Part shown: positions 1 to 10,724 of the stretch, in pieces
Layout: each line of letters starts with the position of its first letter
Position numbering within the stretch: the stretch's first letter is position 1
From: Oxyruncus cristatus
Lineage: Eukaryota; Chordata; Aves; Passeriformes; Cotingidae
Reading direction: 5' to 3'
Assembly: GCA_013399855.1 (NCBI GenBank)
Contig: VXAY01004089.1
Coordinates: 640,472 to 704,471, forward strand
DNA length: 64,000 nucleotides
Translations under genes and position numbers: made by a program
The notes under the pieces: generated by a model
Told to the model about the DNA's origin: nothing
What the model saw: the letters and a program-made list of their open reading frames with translations, nothing else
Database searches by the model: none

Positions 1-444
1 CTGTTCGATGGCTCACTGACCCCAGCCCCTCACCACAAGGTTATTTTCACTATTTAGCACTGAAAAAGAACTCGGAGCCTAAACCAAGACCTAAATGGCC
101 CCGAGGGGGGGTTACTGATTTAACTACAGGTGAGGCAGCAAAAGAGCTGCTCTCCCAGGAGGCAGTGCTCCATACAGACCCTTGGGAAGCCCAGTCATGG
201 AACAGTTTGGGTTGGAAGGGACCTTAAAGCCCATCCAGCCCCGCCCCCTACCATGGGCAGGGACACCTTCCCCTATCCCAGGTTGCTCCAAGCTCCATCC
301 TGGACACTTCCAGGGATGGGGCAGCCTGGTTATCCTAGAGGTCACTTCCAACCTCGATGATTCTATGCTATATCAAAGGTCCCACCTGTGCACACACAAA
401 CAGACCAGTTTCTATTTACCTGACGACGTTTTCCATTTTCCCAG
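1..444 (+). other. PTX3: 3' part of last PTX3 intron
   Basis: Intronic sequence ending in the splice acceptor at 441-444. It contains a CR1 fragment (195-370). No other exon is recognisable, so PTX3 exon 2 is off the left edge. Confidence 0.7.
195..370 (-). mobile_element. CR1 LINE 3' fragment
   Basis: Minus-orientation CR1 3' sequence (CATGGAACAGTTTGGGTTGG, then CCATGGGCAGGGACACCTTCC). It is followed by a short sense-orientation CR1 tail ending GATTCTATGC at about 369, so two fragments abut. It lies about 75 bases upstream of the PTX3 last exon. Confidence 0.85.
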
Positions 445-1058
445 GGTGTGAAACCGCAATTCTGTTCCCCATGCGTTCCAAAAAGATATTTGGGAGCGTC
501 CACCCAACTGCCGGAATGACCCTTCACTCCTTCACCGCCTGTATCTGGGTCAAGGTGACCGAGGCTTTGGACAAGACCATCGTCTTCTCCTACGGCACCA
601 AGTTCAACCCCTATGAACTGCAGCTTTACCTCCGCCGGGACTCCGCAGTGCTCGGCGTCGGGGGGGCCCAGCACAAGGTAGCTGCCCAAAACGCGGTTAC
701 TCCTGGGAAGTGGGTCCACCTGTGCGGCACGTGGAGCTCGGAGAACGGATCAGCGGCCCTGTGGGTGCAGGGCGAGCTGGCAGCCAGCGCCCTGGACGTT
801 GCCAGTGCTCACACCATTCCCGACGGAGGCATCCTGCAGATCGGGCAGGAGAAGAACGGCTGCTGCGTCGGAGGGGGGTTTGATGAAGCTTTAGCCTTCT
901 CCGGAAAACTAACTGGCTTCAACCTGTGGGACAGAGTGCTCAGTGCCCCAGAGATCACGGCCCAGAGCGGGGAGGGCTCGTGTGGCACCAGGGGCAACGT
1001 GGTGGGGTGGGGGGTCACGGAGGTTCTGCCCTACGGAGGGGCCCAGTACGTGTCCTAA
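445..1058 (+). CDS. PTX3: Pentraxin 3, last coding exon (pentraxin domain)
   Basis: This exon encodes the C-terminal pentraxin domain of the long pentraxin PTX3, a secreted pattern-recognition protein of innate immunity that also organises hyaluronan matrix. The acceptor is a pyrimidine tract ending CCAG at 441-444. The first codon is split (phase 1), and the exon gives about 204 residues from GCETAILFPMRSKK to GGAQYVS and a TAA stop, the same length as the human domain. The pentraxin signature is visible as HLCGTWSS, and the C-terminal block GCCVGGGFDEALAFSG is nearly identical to human PTX3. All six cysteines expected for this domain are present. The Asn of the known human sequon (NKT, N220) is Asp here (DKT), while a new NGS sequon appears further on. 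Exons 1 and 2 (N-terminal multimerisation part) lie beyond the left edge. The gene is nested in a VEPH1 intron on the opposite strand. PTX4 and the neuronal pentraxins match much less well. Confidence 0.97.
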
Positions 1059-1421
1059 ACCCCGGCACTGCAGTTCCTGCACAGAGAATGTATTTTCCAA
1101 AGAGCTGAATGCCAACACCCCAACCAAAACCGAGCTGTAGGAGCCCATGTCCCAAATTCCCAAGGAAGATCAGCATTGCAAGTTTACAAAAGGAGGCACT
1201 GTGGAGATGGGGTTGGATCTCTGCCTGCTGTTTTGGGAAAACACTGAAAAGATCCCACACATCGAGGCATGACATTGGAAGGGCTGGTCCTGAGCTCTGG
1301 CAGCTCTGCCTGTCCAGCACGGTGTTCTCTGATGTCTCAGAGTGAGGGCACCCTGGACACTCGGGAGTCAAACGGTGCTCCCGATATCCCTGCTGAGGGA
1401 AACCTGACCCTTCTCTGCAGA

Positions 1422-1575
1422 ACAGGCAGAGGATGTGGATTCCCCATCCCTGGAAGTGTCCAAGGCCAGGAGCACCCTGGGATAGTGCTAAGTGTTCCTG
1501 CCCATGGCAGGGCGTGGAACTGGATCATCTTTAAAGTCCCTTCCAACCCAAACCATTCCTGATTCCATGATCTTC
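1422..1575 (+). mobile_element. CR1 LINE 3' fragment in PTX3 3'UTR
   Basis: Sense-orientation CR1 end (CCCATCCCTGGAAGTGTCC ... TGCCCATGGCAGGGCGTGGA ... CCATTCCTGATTCCATGATC), diverged but complete at the 3' tail. It lies within the transcribed PTX3 UTR. Confidence 0.88.
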
Positions 1576-1854
1576 CAGGCTCCTCCAGTCCCTGGGCTCT
1601 AGAGCATTATTGTGAATTGTACGGAGGGACCACCTAAGTCAAGAAAGGTGTTGTTTATTAATCACTGTTAGTCATGTGTAGACTATAACAAAACTAGCTG
1701 CTTGTTTAAATCATTATTTATGCCATGGATTGATATCAAAGTAATATTCCCCATCATAATCTGATGTTACATTGGGAGAAAACGCAGCTGTATTATATTG
1801 TAAATGGACTTTGTGATAATTTTATTGAAATTATTTTTGTAAAGTTGTTCTGTA

Positions 1855-1860
1855 AATAAA
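1855..1860 (+). promoter_or_regulatory. PTX3: Poly(A) signal AATAAA of PTX3
   Basis: A canonical AATAAA hexamer about 800 bases after the PTX3 stop, in an AT-rich context (GTAAATAAAGATAC). A T/C-rich stretch that could be the downstream element follows within about 20-30 bases. Confidence 0.8.
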
Positions 1861-1880
1861 GATACTTAACTAAAACTCTC

Positions 1881-4800
1881 CACGCTTCTCATGACCCAAA
1901 ACTCTGAAACTGAGTCCCATGTGGGAATTTTCCCATGTTTTGAACCATATAGTTTTGGCTGCCAGTAGAAAAGGACTATAAATAGTGACATCCCACAGAA
2001 ACAGAGGGATCCTCACGTGCATCGAGTTAAGGCTGTGCTAAGGCAGTGCTTGGAGGCTGAAGGAAGGATTGGTTTGGGATATCCCCAAATGAAAATCCAT
2101 CAACCCACCCCCATAATGCTGCCCTCTGAGGACAGGCTCAGTTTTAAGGTATGTTTGGACACCCAGAGTCACCCAGTCGTTTGCTGCTGACAGGAGGTTT
2201 GTTCGAGGAATTGCTGCTCAGTGCCAGTGATTTTCTCCTCTCGCTCTCACAAGCTTGTCCAAAACCCAATAAACCCCAGCAGGGCTGGATCTGGAGCACA
2301 GGCAGCAGGTGCAGAGCCCAGGCACCAGGAGTGATTTCCACGTGGAAACCAGAGCACAAGCAGGGGATGATGAACGGTACTCCCTGGATATGGAACCGTT
2401 TACAACCCGAACATCACGCGCTACCTGCTGAAGCCTCTGAACAAGTCATCGTGAGGAATGTCTTGTTCAGACCAATTCTCATTTCCCCTGGAAACAGCCC
2501 ATCCTTCTTCTCTGTTCCCACGTTTCTCTGCCTTTCTCATTCTCTACAGATGTCCTGAGAACACTCTTGGAAAAATCTCTTGGCGTGTTGCTGCTACACT
2601 TCTTCCTGAACACGACTCCAGATCCTTGTTCCAGGATACAAAAATAGTGAGGAAAAGCTATGACAAGGTAAATTCCCCCTTACTGTGCAGTTGAAGGGGG
2701 TTGTGCTTCATACCCAAAGTTATATGACCTGCTCCAAATTTCTGGCAGCGCTGTTTATTTAAGGGAAAAAGAATTGCTCTGATTGCTGGAATTTCTCCTA
2801 TTACCCTGCAATAAAAGTGGATCTAAGTTATAAAAGCTTAGTGGCAAACTGGAAAGAAATCCCTCACTAAATATCATCTGTTAGTAACTTTAACAACAGA
2901 ACAAAGAAGTATTACCTGTGTTCATCTGCTGGCAGCCAGAAAACAGATCCTCAGTTACAAAAACACTTCAGGTCCCAATATTGTACAAGGGCAACATCAC
3001 TCTCAAATCCCCTTTCCATACAGTTCCCTCCGTTAAATGAAAACAAATGTCCATGAAACGCAGCAGAAACAGGAAACTCCTCCAAAAGATCACCAGAAAT
3101 CCTTCCTGGCTGCTTTTCTTGCTGTATCTCATACCTGAAAAGCTTTGTCTGGGAAGGAGCCTTCTCCTATCTCTGCTCTGGTTTGGCAGAGGACCAGGTG
3201 CAAAGCCAGTCCCTTCCATTCCCACTGACTCAGCTGGAAAACTTTCCTCTTTCCGACTGCTTTGCTCTCCCTGTATCACCTCTGTGGACCAGCAAAGCTT
3301 TCCCATGGCCCAGCACCACAACTCACACTTCTCCCCTTCCTTCTTCACTAAACTACAGTTTACTTGCTCAGTAGTTTGGCTGTTTGGAAAACACCAAGCA
3401 AATAGTATTTTGGAAAAGTTTGGGCTCCAAACATGCAAAAACCACTGTGCCCCTGCTCTTGCACTGCCAATGGAAAGCGGAGGAGCAGGGTAAGACACGT
3501 GGGGCCGGGGCAGGTGGTGAGCCCAGCCCTGCCCTCTCCCAAGGCTCTGCTGGATGCAGCATCCACGTGGTGCCTCTGGAAGGTGGAGCAGCCACGGGAC
3601 TCTCAGATCACAGGGCGGTGTTGCTGCTGTCCCCTGGAAGAGGGAATAACTCCGTGTGATCCCTCGAGGTGTGGGCACAGGGCTGTGGTGTCACCAGCAC
3701 AGCTGGCGCGTGTTTGGGAGCTGAGTTCACTGGAACAGAGCAGTGAAACACTCCTTCAGAGAGCCCTTTTTCAGCCGAGGAGATAAGGACCTGATTATGC
3801 AGCCAAAGAGTTGCCCCAAGTAATCACAAAATCCAGTTGGCTCCAGCACTCCCAGGCAAGGGGCCAAAGCTGCTCTGTCCCGGTGCCACGAGGCTCAGCC
3901 CCGGCTGGGCAGCCCCAGAACGAGGCCCTTTGTCTCCCCAAACTGCTCTGGAAATCCATCCTCAGCAGCTCATCCTCTCCCTTCCCTCTCCCCTCAGCAA
4001 ACAGTCTGTACGGGCAGCTCTCAGCCTGCTGCGAACGCAGCTTTTCATGCCTGAAACAGGAATTCTGTACAGCCTGATTGAGCCCCTGTGCAGAACAAAC
4101 CGTTCTGCCTGTTCAGCGCCCTCTTCCCGGCTGGAATTCCCAAATCTGATATCCACAGCAACATCTGCTGGTGGAACAACATAAGTACACAACTCAGCCG
4201 TGCTGAAACCTTCAGCTGTGCGGCACTTTTCCCAAACCTGTGGCTAAATTCCCTTTATTTCTTTTATTACTACCACTGAGTTACAGTGCACAATGTCAAC
4301 ACATAAATACTGGTGTCAAGTCTTAAAAGAATATAATAAATAATAACTTAATAAAGAACGCACACATTCGAGTGCTTAACATCTCCATAATAATCTCCTT
4401 TTAATAGCAGTAATTAGCAGTAACTGTCTAATTATTACCCATACTTGAAGGAAAACAGTGAATTTACTACTGCAGTAGCACTGTACTACAACAAATAGTG
4501 GGAACTTTATTACTTTAATTAAATTGGATTTCCTTTTATAGAAGAATGAGTATTTTTTGCTTTTTAAACCACAAAAATAAAATTTAAGGAGATTAGCAAC
4601 AATATTCTATATAAAGCTAACAACACAGGCAAAATTAAAGAACCACCACAAAGCTTTTCTATCTTACATCTGACTGTTTTGCCACAGAATGGGATTAATT
4701 TCATCCCCATTTCTAATTTGGAGGCTCGCCAGGGACACTAATAGAAGGGATAAGAGCTCCAGAACTAGTGCCTCGTATCATGGCTGATAATTTGAAGTCC

Positions 4801-5178
4801 ATTAGTCAGGAATATTAACAAGAACAGCAGGATTTCCTGCCCTGGGGGTCACCAATCCATAACGAAACCTCCACAGTCAGCAAGGTTCAGTAAATTCCCA
4901 TATTCCTTGATAATCTGTTATTAGATTGTGCCTAAGGTGTTCTATCACATTTATAGGTATTTCCATGTGCCTGCCTTATACAAACGTGCCTCATACTTTC
5001 ATCTATAATGTGTTTGCTAGTGGCTGGACTTGATGATCTTGGAGGTCTTTTCCAAGCTGGAGGATTCCAGATTTTAGGGATTCCAGATTTTTAAGGATCC
5101 CATACGTGCCTAACACATCCCAACTGGTGTAGTGGTGGGCACACTGGAGGACTGACCCCCAAATCTCCAGGTTCCTAC
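1881..5178 (-). other. VEPH1: VEPH1 intron sequence between PTX3 and coding exon 3
   Basis: No exon of known protein is visible. The left half (2100-4200) is of mixed composition with many chance ORFs. The right half (4230-5000) is strongly AT-rich. A short CR1 tail lies at 5010-5072. Confidence 0.55.
5010..5072 (+). mobile_element. Short CR1 LINE tail
   Basis: GTGGCTGGACTTGATGATCT followed by TGGAGGTCTTTTCCAAGCTG matches the last bases of CR1 elements. Confidence 0.7.
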
Positions 5179-5353
5179 CTTGGAGGACACTCCTGACAAT
5201 GGTGTCTGTGTGCTCAGCCAGCAGATCCACTTTGGCAATTGCAGCCAAGGAGAGATAACTGGACATGTTCCTGCACAGCTCCTTATTGCCCCTCTGGAGA
5301 AACTTCACTGCCACTGGAACAGCCAAGGCCATGACTGGGGGGCGGTTGTAATT
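5179..5353 (-). CDS. VEPH1: VEPH1 coding exon 3 (Melted N-terminal region)
   Basis: Third coding exon of ventricular zone-expressed PH domain protein 1, the vertebrate orthologue of fly Melted, a membrane-associated modulator of insulin/FOXO-TOR and TGF-beta signalling. The acceptor is TTTTACAG followed by AAT (N) at 5353. Reading down the minus strand it encodes [18 protein letters not shown] and continues to DTIVRSVLQ, nearly identical to human VEPH1 over this stretch. The donor is CAAG|GTAGGA with the break after the first base of a Gly codon (phase 1). The exon covers roughly residues 119-177 of a protein that is about 830 residues in human; the C-terminal PH domain is outside the window. 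The next exon would lie left of the window, so the following intron contains PTX3. Confidence 0.96.
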
Positions 5354-5883
5354 CTGTAAAACCAGGAAAAAGCAGTGAAGAAGCAGCTGAAAAAAAAAAA
5401 ATACATTAATGTAAAGAGTCAGGCTGAGAAGAGGAGAAGGAAGAAAATTAAAACAAGGGGAAAAGAGCAAAAAAGCCACGTCGAGGAAGGTTATGTTTTG
5501 GTAGCACCACTGAGGGAAGATGTGAGATAGAGCAAATGAAGAGATTTAAAATTATTGCACTGGGAAATGTTCATAATGCACCTTTTTTTGTCTTCTGCTA
5601 GAAGAGGAGCAAACCTGATATGAAGTACATTAATTAGCTGTTAACTGCTGTACATTTCTAATGAGACATTTTGTGACTGATGCTCTCTGGGAAGACACCA
5701 GGAGCTGTATCCATCCTCCACACAGAGCAGGGAATTTTCATCCCAAAGTGTAGGAAACACCTTGGAGCAGCCACTGCCAGTAAGTGCACTGGGACACTTG
5801 CTCACAGTGCAGTAGCTTTGGTATTGATCCTTAATTATCCTGCCAGAGGTAAGACTTCCATTTTTTTTAAGCTCACTGAATTC

Positions 5884-6062
5884 CAGAATGGTTTGAATTG
5901 GAAAGGACCCTAAAGCCCACCCAGTCCCACACCCTGCCACAAGCAGGGACACCTTCCACCACCCCAGGTTGCTCCAAGCCCCGTCCAACCTGGCCTTGGA
6001 CACTTCCAGGGCTGGGGCAGCCACAGCTGCTCTGGGCAACTCCAGCAATTTCTCTGAACACT
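5884..6062 (-). mobile_element. CR1 LINE 3' fragment
   Basis: Antisense CR1 end: CCAGAATGGTTTGAATTGGA, GGGACACCTTCCACCACCCC, TGGCCTTGGACACTTCCAGG, and a GCTCTGGGCAACTCC end. Confidence 0.88.
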
Positions 6063-7361
6063 GAGATTTTTCAGGACTACAAACTTCCCTTTCCAAAATG
6101 GTACCAAGCCTCAGAAATCTCAGGGTTCCTGCACATACACTTGGGTTTTGACATTCACGTCAGGAAAGGTTTTCTGCTGCTATTTATACACATGAAATCA
6201 TGGGTACAAACTGTACATATCACCATATGTTCCCCCTTAAGTTCCCACAGAACTGCCCTCAGAAGCAGTAGGGTGTTTGTGTGTAACCAAGGACCTACAT
6301 CCTTCTCTGGAGCCTCCTTAAGCAGTGCCTTCCTCTCCTCTCCACTCACTTTTGAACAGTCCTTTGAAACTGGAGCACGTCCCTGGTTTTGAAAATAATA
6401 TTGCAATATGATTATATTTAATTAGCATCTGAAATCACAGGCAACCACTGGAACCCAGATGTTGCAGAAGGCAACAAAACAGTGCAAAGCAAGACAGCCC
6501 AGACTTTCTGGACTTTCCTTCTGGAGCAGCACTTAAAAGTCTAAACTTAGACTGAGGAAAACCAAATCTGTTATTCCTTATTCCACAGAATTTAAGTGGC
6601 TCTGAGGATTTTTTCCTTGCAACAGAGGCCTGCCAAGCACTGGACAGTCCCTTTCAGAGACCCCTAAGGGAGAAGCGGCTGCAGAAACGTCTTGATGTCA
6701 AGATAGATCATTTTGGCAACTTCCATGGGACCAAAAACTGTGTCTTTAATGAGAAAAGCCCTTAAAATAAATACAGCTTTGTGCAGCAGCATGTTTAAAT
6801 CAACATAATGCCTCGTTATGTTTGGCGAGAGGCACCAGTGAGTAGGAGCCAAATGCTGCCTCCAAGTTCTACTCTGCTACTCACCACAAAAGAATGGGAA
6901 GATAAGGTTTGGCCCTAGTACTGGGATTTAAAAGATCTAAGAGAATTCCAAAGAACAATTCTTTCCCCCCCACCCCCCCTACAATAAAGATAAAATGCTT
7001 AGTTAAGAAAAGGCTGGAATTCAGATGGAAGCAGAAAGGTTTCATTCGTTCCATGATGAATATCAGGGCATGAATGCACACTCAGAAAATGGGAAGGTGA
7101 TAATAAAGACCGCATTTCAATATTATGATCTAGTGATGTTTGCAAACCTCGGGGACCTCCCTGCTGTTCATATCAACAGAGACCTGCTGGGAGAGTCAGC
7201 CCAGCTGGCAGATATTCATTATCTTCATTACAGCTTCAACCATCGCTCACATATTGTATAAAACCCTTATTTTTTATGCCTTTTTCTCTTTTTTTAGGCA
7301 AAGGAACTTGCTATTAACAGCTCTGTTTCAGGGAGCAGCAAATGTACTTCTACAACTAAGT

Positions 7362-7514
7362 TGTGGCTGCCCCATCCCTGGAAGTGCCCAAGGCCAGGCT
7401 GGACAGGGTTTGGAACAACCTGGTCTATGGAAGGTGTCCCTGCCCATGGCAGGGGGTGGAACTGAGTGATCTTAAAGGGTCCCTTCCTACCCAAAGCACT
7501 CCATGATTCCATGA
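7362..7514 (+). mobile_element. CR1 LINE 3' fragment
   Basis: Sense CR1 end: GTGGCTGCCCCATCCCTGGA, AAGGCCAGGCTGGACAGGGT, CCCATGGCAGGGGGTGGAAC, and a tail CTCCATGATTCCATGAAC. Confidence 0.9.
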
Positions 7515-7799
7515 ACTACCTCCTTTCATTTCAAATACTTCACAAAAGGAGGAATTTGCAACGCAGTGCAGTCCCCAAAACTCTGGATATGAGCTGGCTT
7601 GGTTTAGCCACAGAGTGAAAGTTTGGAGCAGCCACTTAACACTTCAGTATTCTTCTGAAATCTGATTTCTAAAGTGCCACAAAGACAAACTAGGATTTCA
7701 CAACATACAGTTTCTCATCTGGAACGTTTAAGCTGAGCTGCTGCTGGTTACTGCCTCACCTCCAGGGATGGGAGGAAAAAAGGGAGACAACCAACCCCC

Positions 7800-7905
7800 C
7801 CAGGAAGGCACTGCCCATTGGAAAGTGTGGTCCCTACCAAATCCAACCCCTCCAGGAAGGCATTGCCCACACAAGGTGTGGTCCCTACCAAATCCAGCCA
7901 TTCCC
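7800..7905 (+). repeat. 52-bp tandem duplication
   Basis: AGGAAGGCA begins at 7802 and again at 7854. Both copies carry GTGTGGTCCCTACCAAATCC, so there are two diverged copies of a 52-bp unit inside a VEPH1 intron. Confidence 0.85.
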
Positions 7906-8103
7906 AGAGGAAGGTGGAGGGATCACAACCCCCTGATGCACCACTGCCCCTCAGAGGATGTGTGACTGTACTCTGTATTTTAACACTTGGGGTGAAGCCC
8001 TTGATTTTAAATAGAATCACTGCCATGCCCCCCAAAAAGCACAAATGCATTCTAAAAGCAAAAGCTGGACTGTGCCCCGAGGGCACTTCCAGCCCGGCGC
8101 TAC

Positions 8104-8319
8104 CTGCAGGATGCAGCTCATGATGTCGGAGGCAATCTTGGCGTGTGGTGCATCCTCATCCCTGCCCGAGGGTTCCAGGTTGTGCTCCAGGCAGGACTCC
8201 CAGAGGGCCACGAGGGCCCGGCCGTGCCGCTCGATGGAGGCCGTTTCCCTGAGGGCCGTGGTGATGCGGGTGATGCAGATCTCCACCACGGCCTGGTCGT
8301 TGTCGTTGCTCTGGTAGTC
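8104..8319 (-). CDS. VEPH1: VEPH1 coding exon 2
   Basis: Second coding exon of VEPH1, 216 bp and 72 residues with both ends in phase 0. The acceptor reads GCGCCAG|GAC and the donor CTGCAG|GTAGCG. The peptide starts [19 protein letters not shown] and ends [12 protein letters not shown], which then joins in frame to NYNRPP of the next exon, as in the human protein. It forms part of the helical, armadillo-like N-terminal Melted region (about residues 47-118). It is more GC-rich than the surrounding introns, as expected for coding sequence. The intron to the first coding exon is short (478 bp); the one to coding exon 3 is about 2.75 kb. Confidence 0.96.
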
Positions 8320-8797
8320 CTGGCGCAAATCAAGAGACATTTCCCAATCAATTGGGCTTCAAGGACCTCACAAAATTAACCTGAAGGCACGAAGGTTTTG
8401 TAGCAGTGTCCATTTTTTTTTTTAAAGAAACTTAAGTGGTATTAAACACAGAAATTAGTTCATCCCACAGGCAGTTCACCGGTTTAGGTCTGAATTCCCA
8501 CTGCTGTGAAGGTATGGATAATGTAACCTCATATTAATCTTTAATATGCTTTAAATAACTATTTAATAAACATTATTATAAAGATGAACTTGAAACAGCT
8601 TTAAAGGAAATCCAGCTGGGGGAAACTGGATTTTGTTACCACATTTTCAAATCTTACAACTTTGCTCTTCAGGTTTTTTCTTGTTTTGGTTTGGTTTTTT
8701 TTTTTAAAGAAACTTAAATTGTGTATGTTCCTGTTTTGAATATTTTATTTATACGTTTAACCTCATGACAAAGTATCCTGGTCAGTGTTTCACTTAC

Positions 8798-8935
8798 TGC
8801 AGCTGAACTAATTATCCTGATTTGCTCAAGAGCCTCGGAGAGGCTGCCTTCAATCTCAGCATCCTCCAAGGAGAAGAGGTCCCCCGCCCGGGAAAGGTCC
8901 TTCTGTGCCAGAACCAGCCCAAAGAGCTGATGCAT
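8798..8935 (-). CDS. VEPH1: VEPH1 first coding exon (start codon)
   Basis: First coding exon of VEPH1 with the initiator ATG at 8935-8933. It encodes 46 residues, beginning [18 protein letters not shown] and ending IISSAA, matching the human N-terminus ([18 protein letters not shown]). The donor is GCA|GTAAGT. An in-frame TGA lies upstream at about 8983-8981, so this is the first in-frame ATG. The start context (AGCC ATG C) is moderate. The exon begins at 9078 with a 143-base 5'UTR that carries two short upstream ORFs. Any further 5' non-coding exon and the promoter must lie at higher coordinates, perhaps near 24 kb. Confidence 0.95.
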
Positions 8936-9078
8936 GGCTGTGCTCAGCCACCCTCCGAGGGCACCATGGGCACGAACCACTCAGATGGGGACAGGATGGA
9001 GACAGTCCTGGGGAGCAGGGATCAATTTAACATGAGGAACAAATCCCAGGTGTATTTCAAGACTTCCTTGGCCCCAAT
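8936..9078 (-). other. VEPH1: VEPH1 5'UTR part of first coding exon, with two uORFs
   Basis: On the minus strand a very long pyrimidine tract (complement of the A-rich run at about 9085-9120) ends in CCTCTTAG at 9079-9086, marking the acceptor; the exon starts at 9078. The UTR contains a 3-codon uORF (9033-9022) and a 7-codon uORF (8967-8944), the second ending 8 bases before the main ATG. Both could lower or regulate VEPH1 translation. The acceptor is inferred from sequence only. Confidence 0.65.
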
Positions 9079-9255
9079 CTAAGAGGAAAAGGGAAAAGAA
9101 AAAAAAAAAAAAAGAGAGAAAAATTAGCAAATGCATTGACTGTCCTATTCCAATGCAGCACAGGTTTTTAAATGCTGTGTGAAAGCCTCAGACAGGATTC
9201 CCTGAACCACGGACATCCTTAAACACAAACAGTGCATTTTGAAGGACCTTTTGCA

Positions 9256-9440
9256 ATCATAAAATCCCAGAATTCTGGAAGAGACCTTAAAGCCCATCTT
9301 GCTCCAACCCCTGCCATGGGCAGGGAACCTTCCACTAGCCCAGGCTGGGTTGCTCCAACCTGGCCTTGGACACTTCCAGGGATGGGGCAGCCACAGCTTC
9401 TCTGGGCAACCTGTGCCAGGGCCTCCCCACCCTTTGACTA
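9256..9440 (-). mobile_element. CR1 LINE 3' fragment
   Basis: Antisense CR1 end: CATAAAATCCCAGAATTCTG, GCCATGGGCAGGGAACCTTC, TTGGACACTTCCAGGGATGG, CTCTGGGCAACCTGTGCCAG. Confidence 0.9.
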
Positions 9441-10664
9441 GAGATTTTTTGCCCTTAAACACCGAATAGCTTGAAATGAGCTAAACAATACACAGCTTAA
9501 TAAATAAACCTAAGCTTTTTTCATGTGAATAAATATTACCCGAGCAGGCTGGTGACTGGACCAGCTGATAAGGGTTACAAAGCACCTTTCCATGGTCAGC
9601 AGCAGAGCAGAGCTCCAGGAGGCAGGTGAAGCCCCTTCCTTTCCTTTCTGGGTTGTTGTGTCCCGACTCCAGAAAGCCATTATTAGCAAGATGGAGAAGA
9701 TAACGACGCTTGTTTAGAAAAAACAGTCCGTTTTGTTGCCAAAATGATTCCTGTGCTCTCTTCAGCGCATGTAAGACAAACACAAGAGCAGAAAGGAGCT
9801 CCTAAGGCTGCAAAGCCCGAGGCACAACAGGCTGGATCCTCCTGACAGCCCTGATGGCACAAACCACCCCCCAGCCAAGTGCCAGGGATGGTGTGAGCTC
9901 AGATCAGGCACATCGGTCTCACACCCACCAAGTCTCAGGTTCAAAAATAAAAGCTCAGAAAGCCACAGGCACAAACTGATGTTTTACCTGCTCAGGGTTC
10001 CCCCAGGCCATCCTCAGTGGCGGGGAGAGGCGCTCTGGGGACGAAGCCTGACCCTTGGCTTTGCCCTCCTGCCACCCCGGGCAGCATCCGAGGGCACGGC
10101 GGGCGGAAAGCTCCGGGCTCGGGTGGCAGGCACTGAACCTGAGGCTGTTCATTGCAGTGCCAGGAGGAAGGCACGTCAGGAATGCAGAATAAAGCAGCCT
10201 AAAAGTTACCCATGGCTCTGTCAGGTGACTGCAGGAACCCAAAAGCAGAGAGGCCTTATCTCTGAATGAGCTGCTCTGTTTCCAGGGCTAAACACAAAGC
10301 CTACTCCACTTGAGGGCAGTTGTTTTTAATAGAGAAAACAGAACTCTCTGTGTTAGTGAAAGCTATACTTCCCTGGGAAGGAGGTAAAAAAACCCCTCAG
10401 TAAGTTCATGCTGTTTGAAAAAAAAAGGACAAGTGAACAGACCTGCTACAGAGGAGGATTTCTGGCCAGAGGAATAAATGCTGTCGTTCTGCAACCTTTA
10501 CATGAGCACAAAAGAGGGGCTGAAGTTTGCTTTGGCTTTTAACATCACTCTCAGAAGCAGCACAACACAGAATGTGCCCCCAAAATGTAGAGAAACGCTC
10601 CAGGAAGGAAGATCCACTGAACCTTCCCTTTGATCAGCTGCTCTGAAACACAGCAGCCCCTTCC

Positions 10665-10724
10665 TCAGGATTTGGGCTCCATGATCCTTGTGGGTCCCTT
10701 CCAGCTCTGGATATTCTATGATCC
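10665..10724 (+). mobile_element. Short CR1 LINE tail
   Basis: CTCCATGATCCTTGTGGGTC, then CCTTCCAGCTCTGGATATTC and TATGATCC, typical of a CR1 3' terminus. Confidence 0.75.

Larger units (their letters stand above)
1059..1880 (+). other. PTX3: PTX3 3' untranslated region
   Basis: The stretch runs from the PTX3 stop codon to just past an AATAAA poly(A) signal. It becomes AT-rich from about 1600 and carries several TTATT/ATTTAT-type motifs. A sense-orientation CR1 3' fragment (about 1422-1575) lies inside it, so the mature mRNA probably includes CR1 sequence. The exact cleavage site is inferred, not seen. Confidence 0.75.
5354..8103 (-). other. VEPH1: VEPH1 intron between coding exons 2 and 3
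   Basis: An intron of about 2.75 kb with CR1 fragments at 5884-6062 (minus) and 7362-7514 (plus), a C-run at 6965-6979, and a 52-bp tandem duplication near 7800-7905. No coding signal was found. Confidence 0.7.

Noticed and set aside
2968..3678. 236-codon minus-strand ORF in the VEPH1 intron
   Set aside because: It does not resemble VEPH1 or any family I know and has several overlapping opposite-strand ORFs.
7747..8103. Extension of VEPH1 coding exon 2 past its donor (reading through to [10 protein letters not shown]...)
   Set aside because: A clear GT donor follows CTGCAG, and the next exon continues the human protein exactly.
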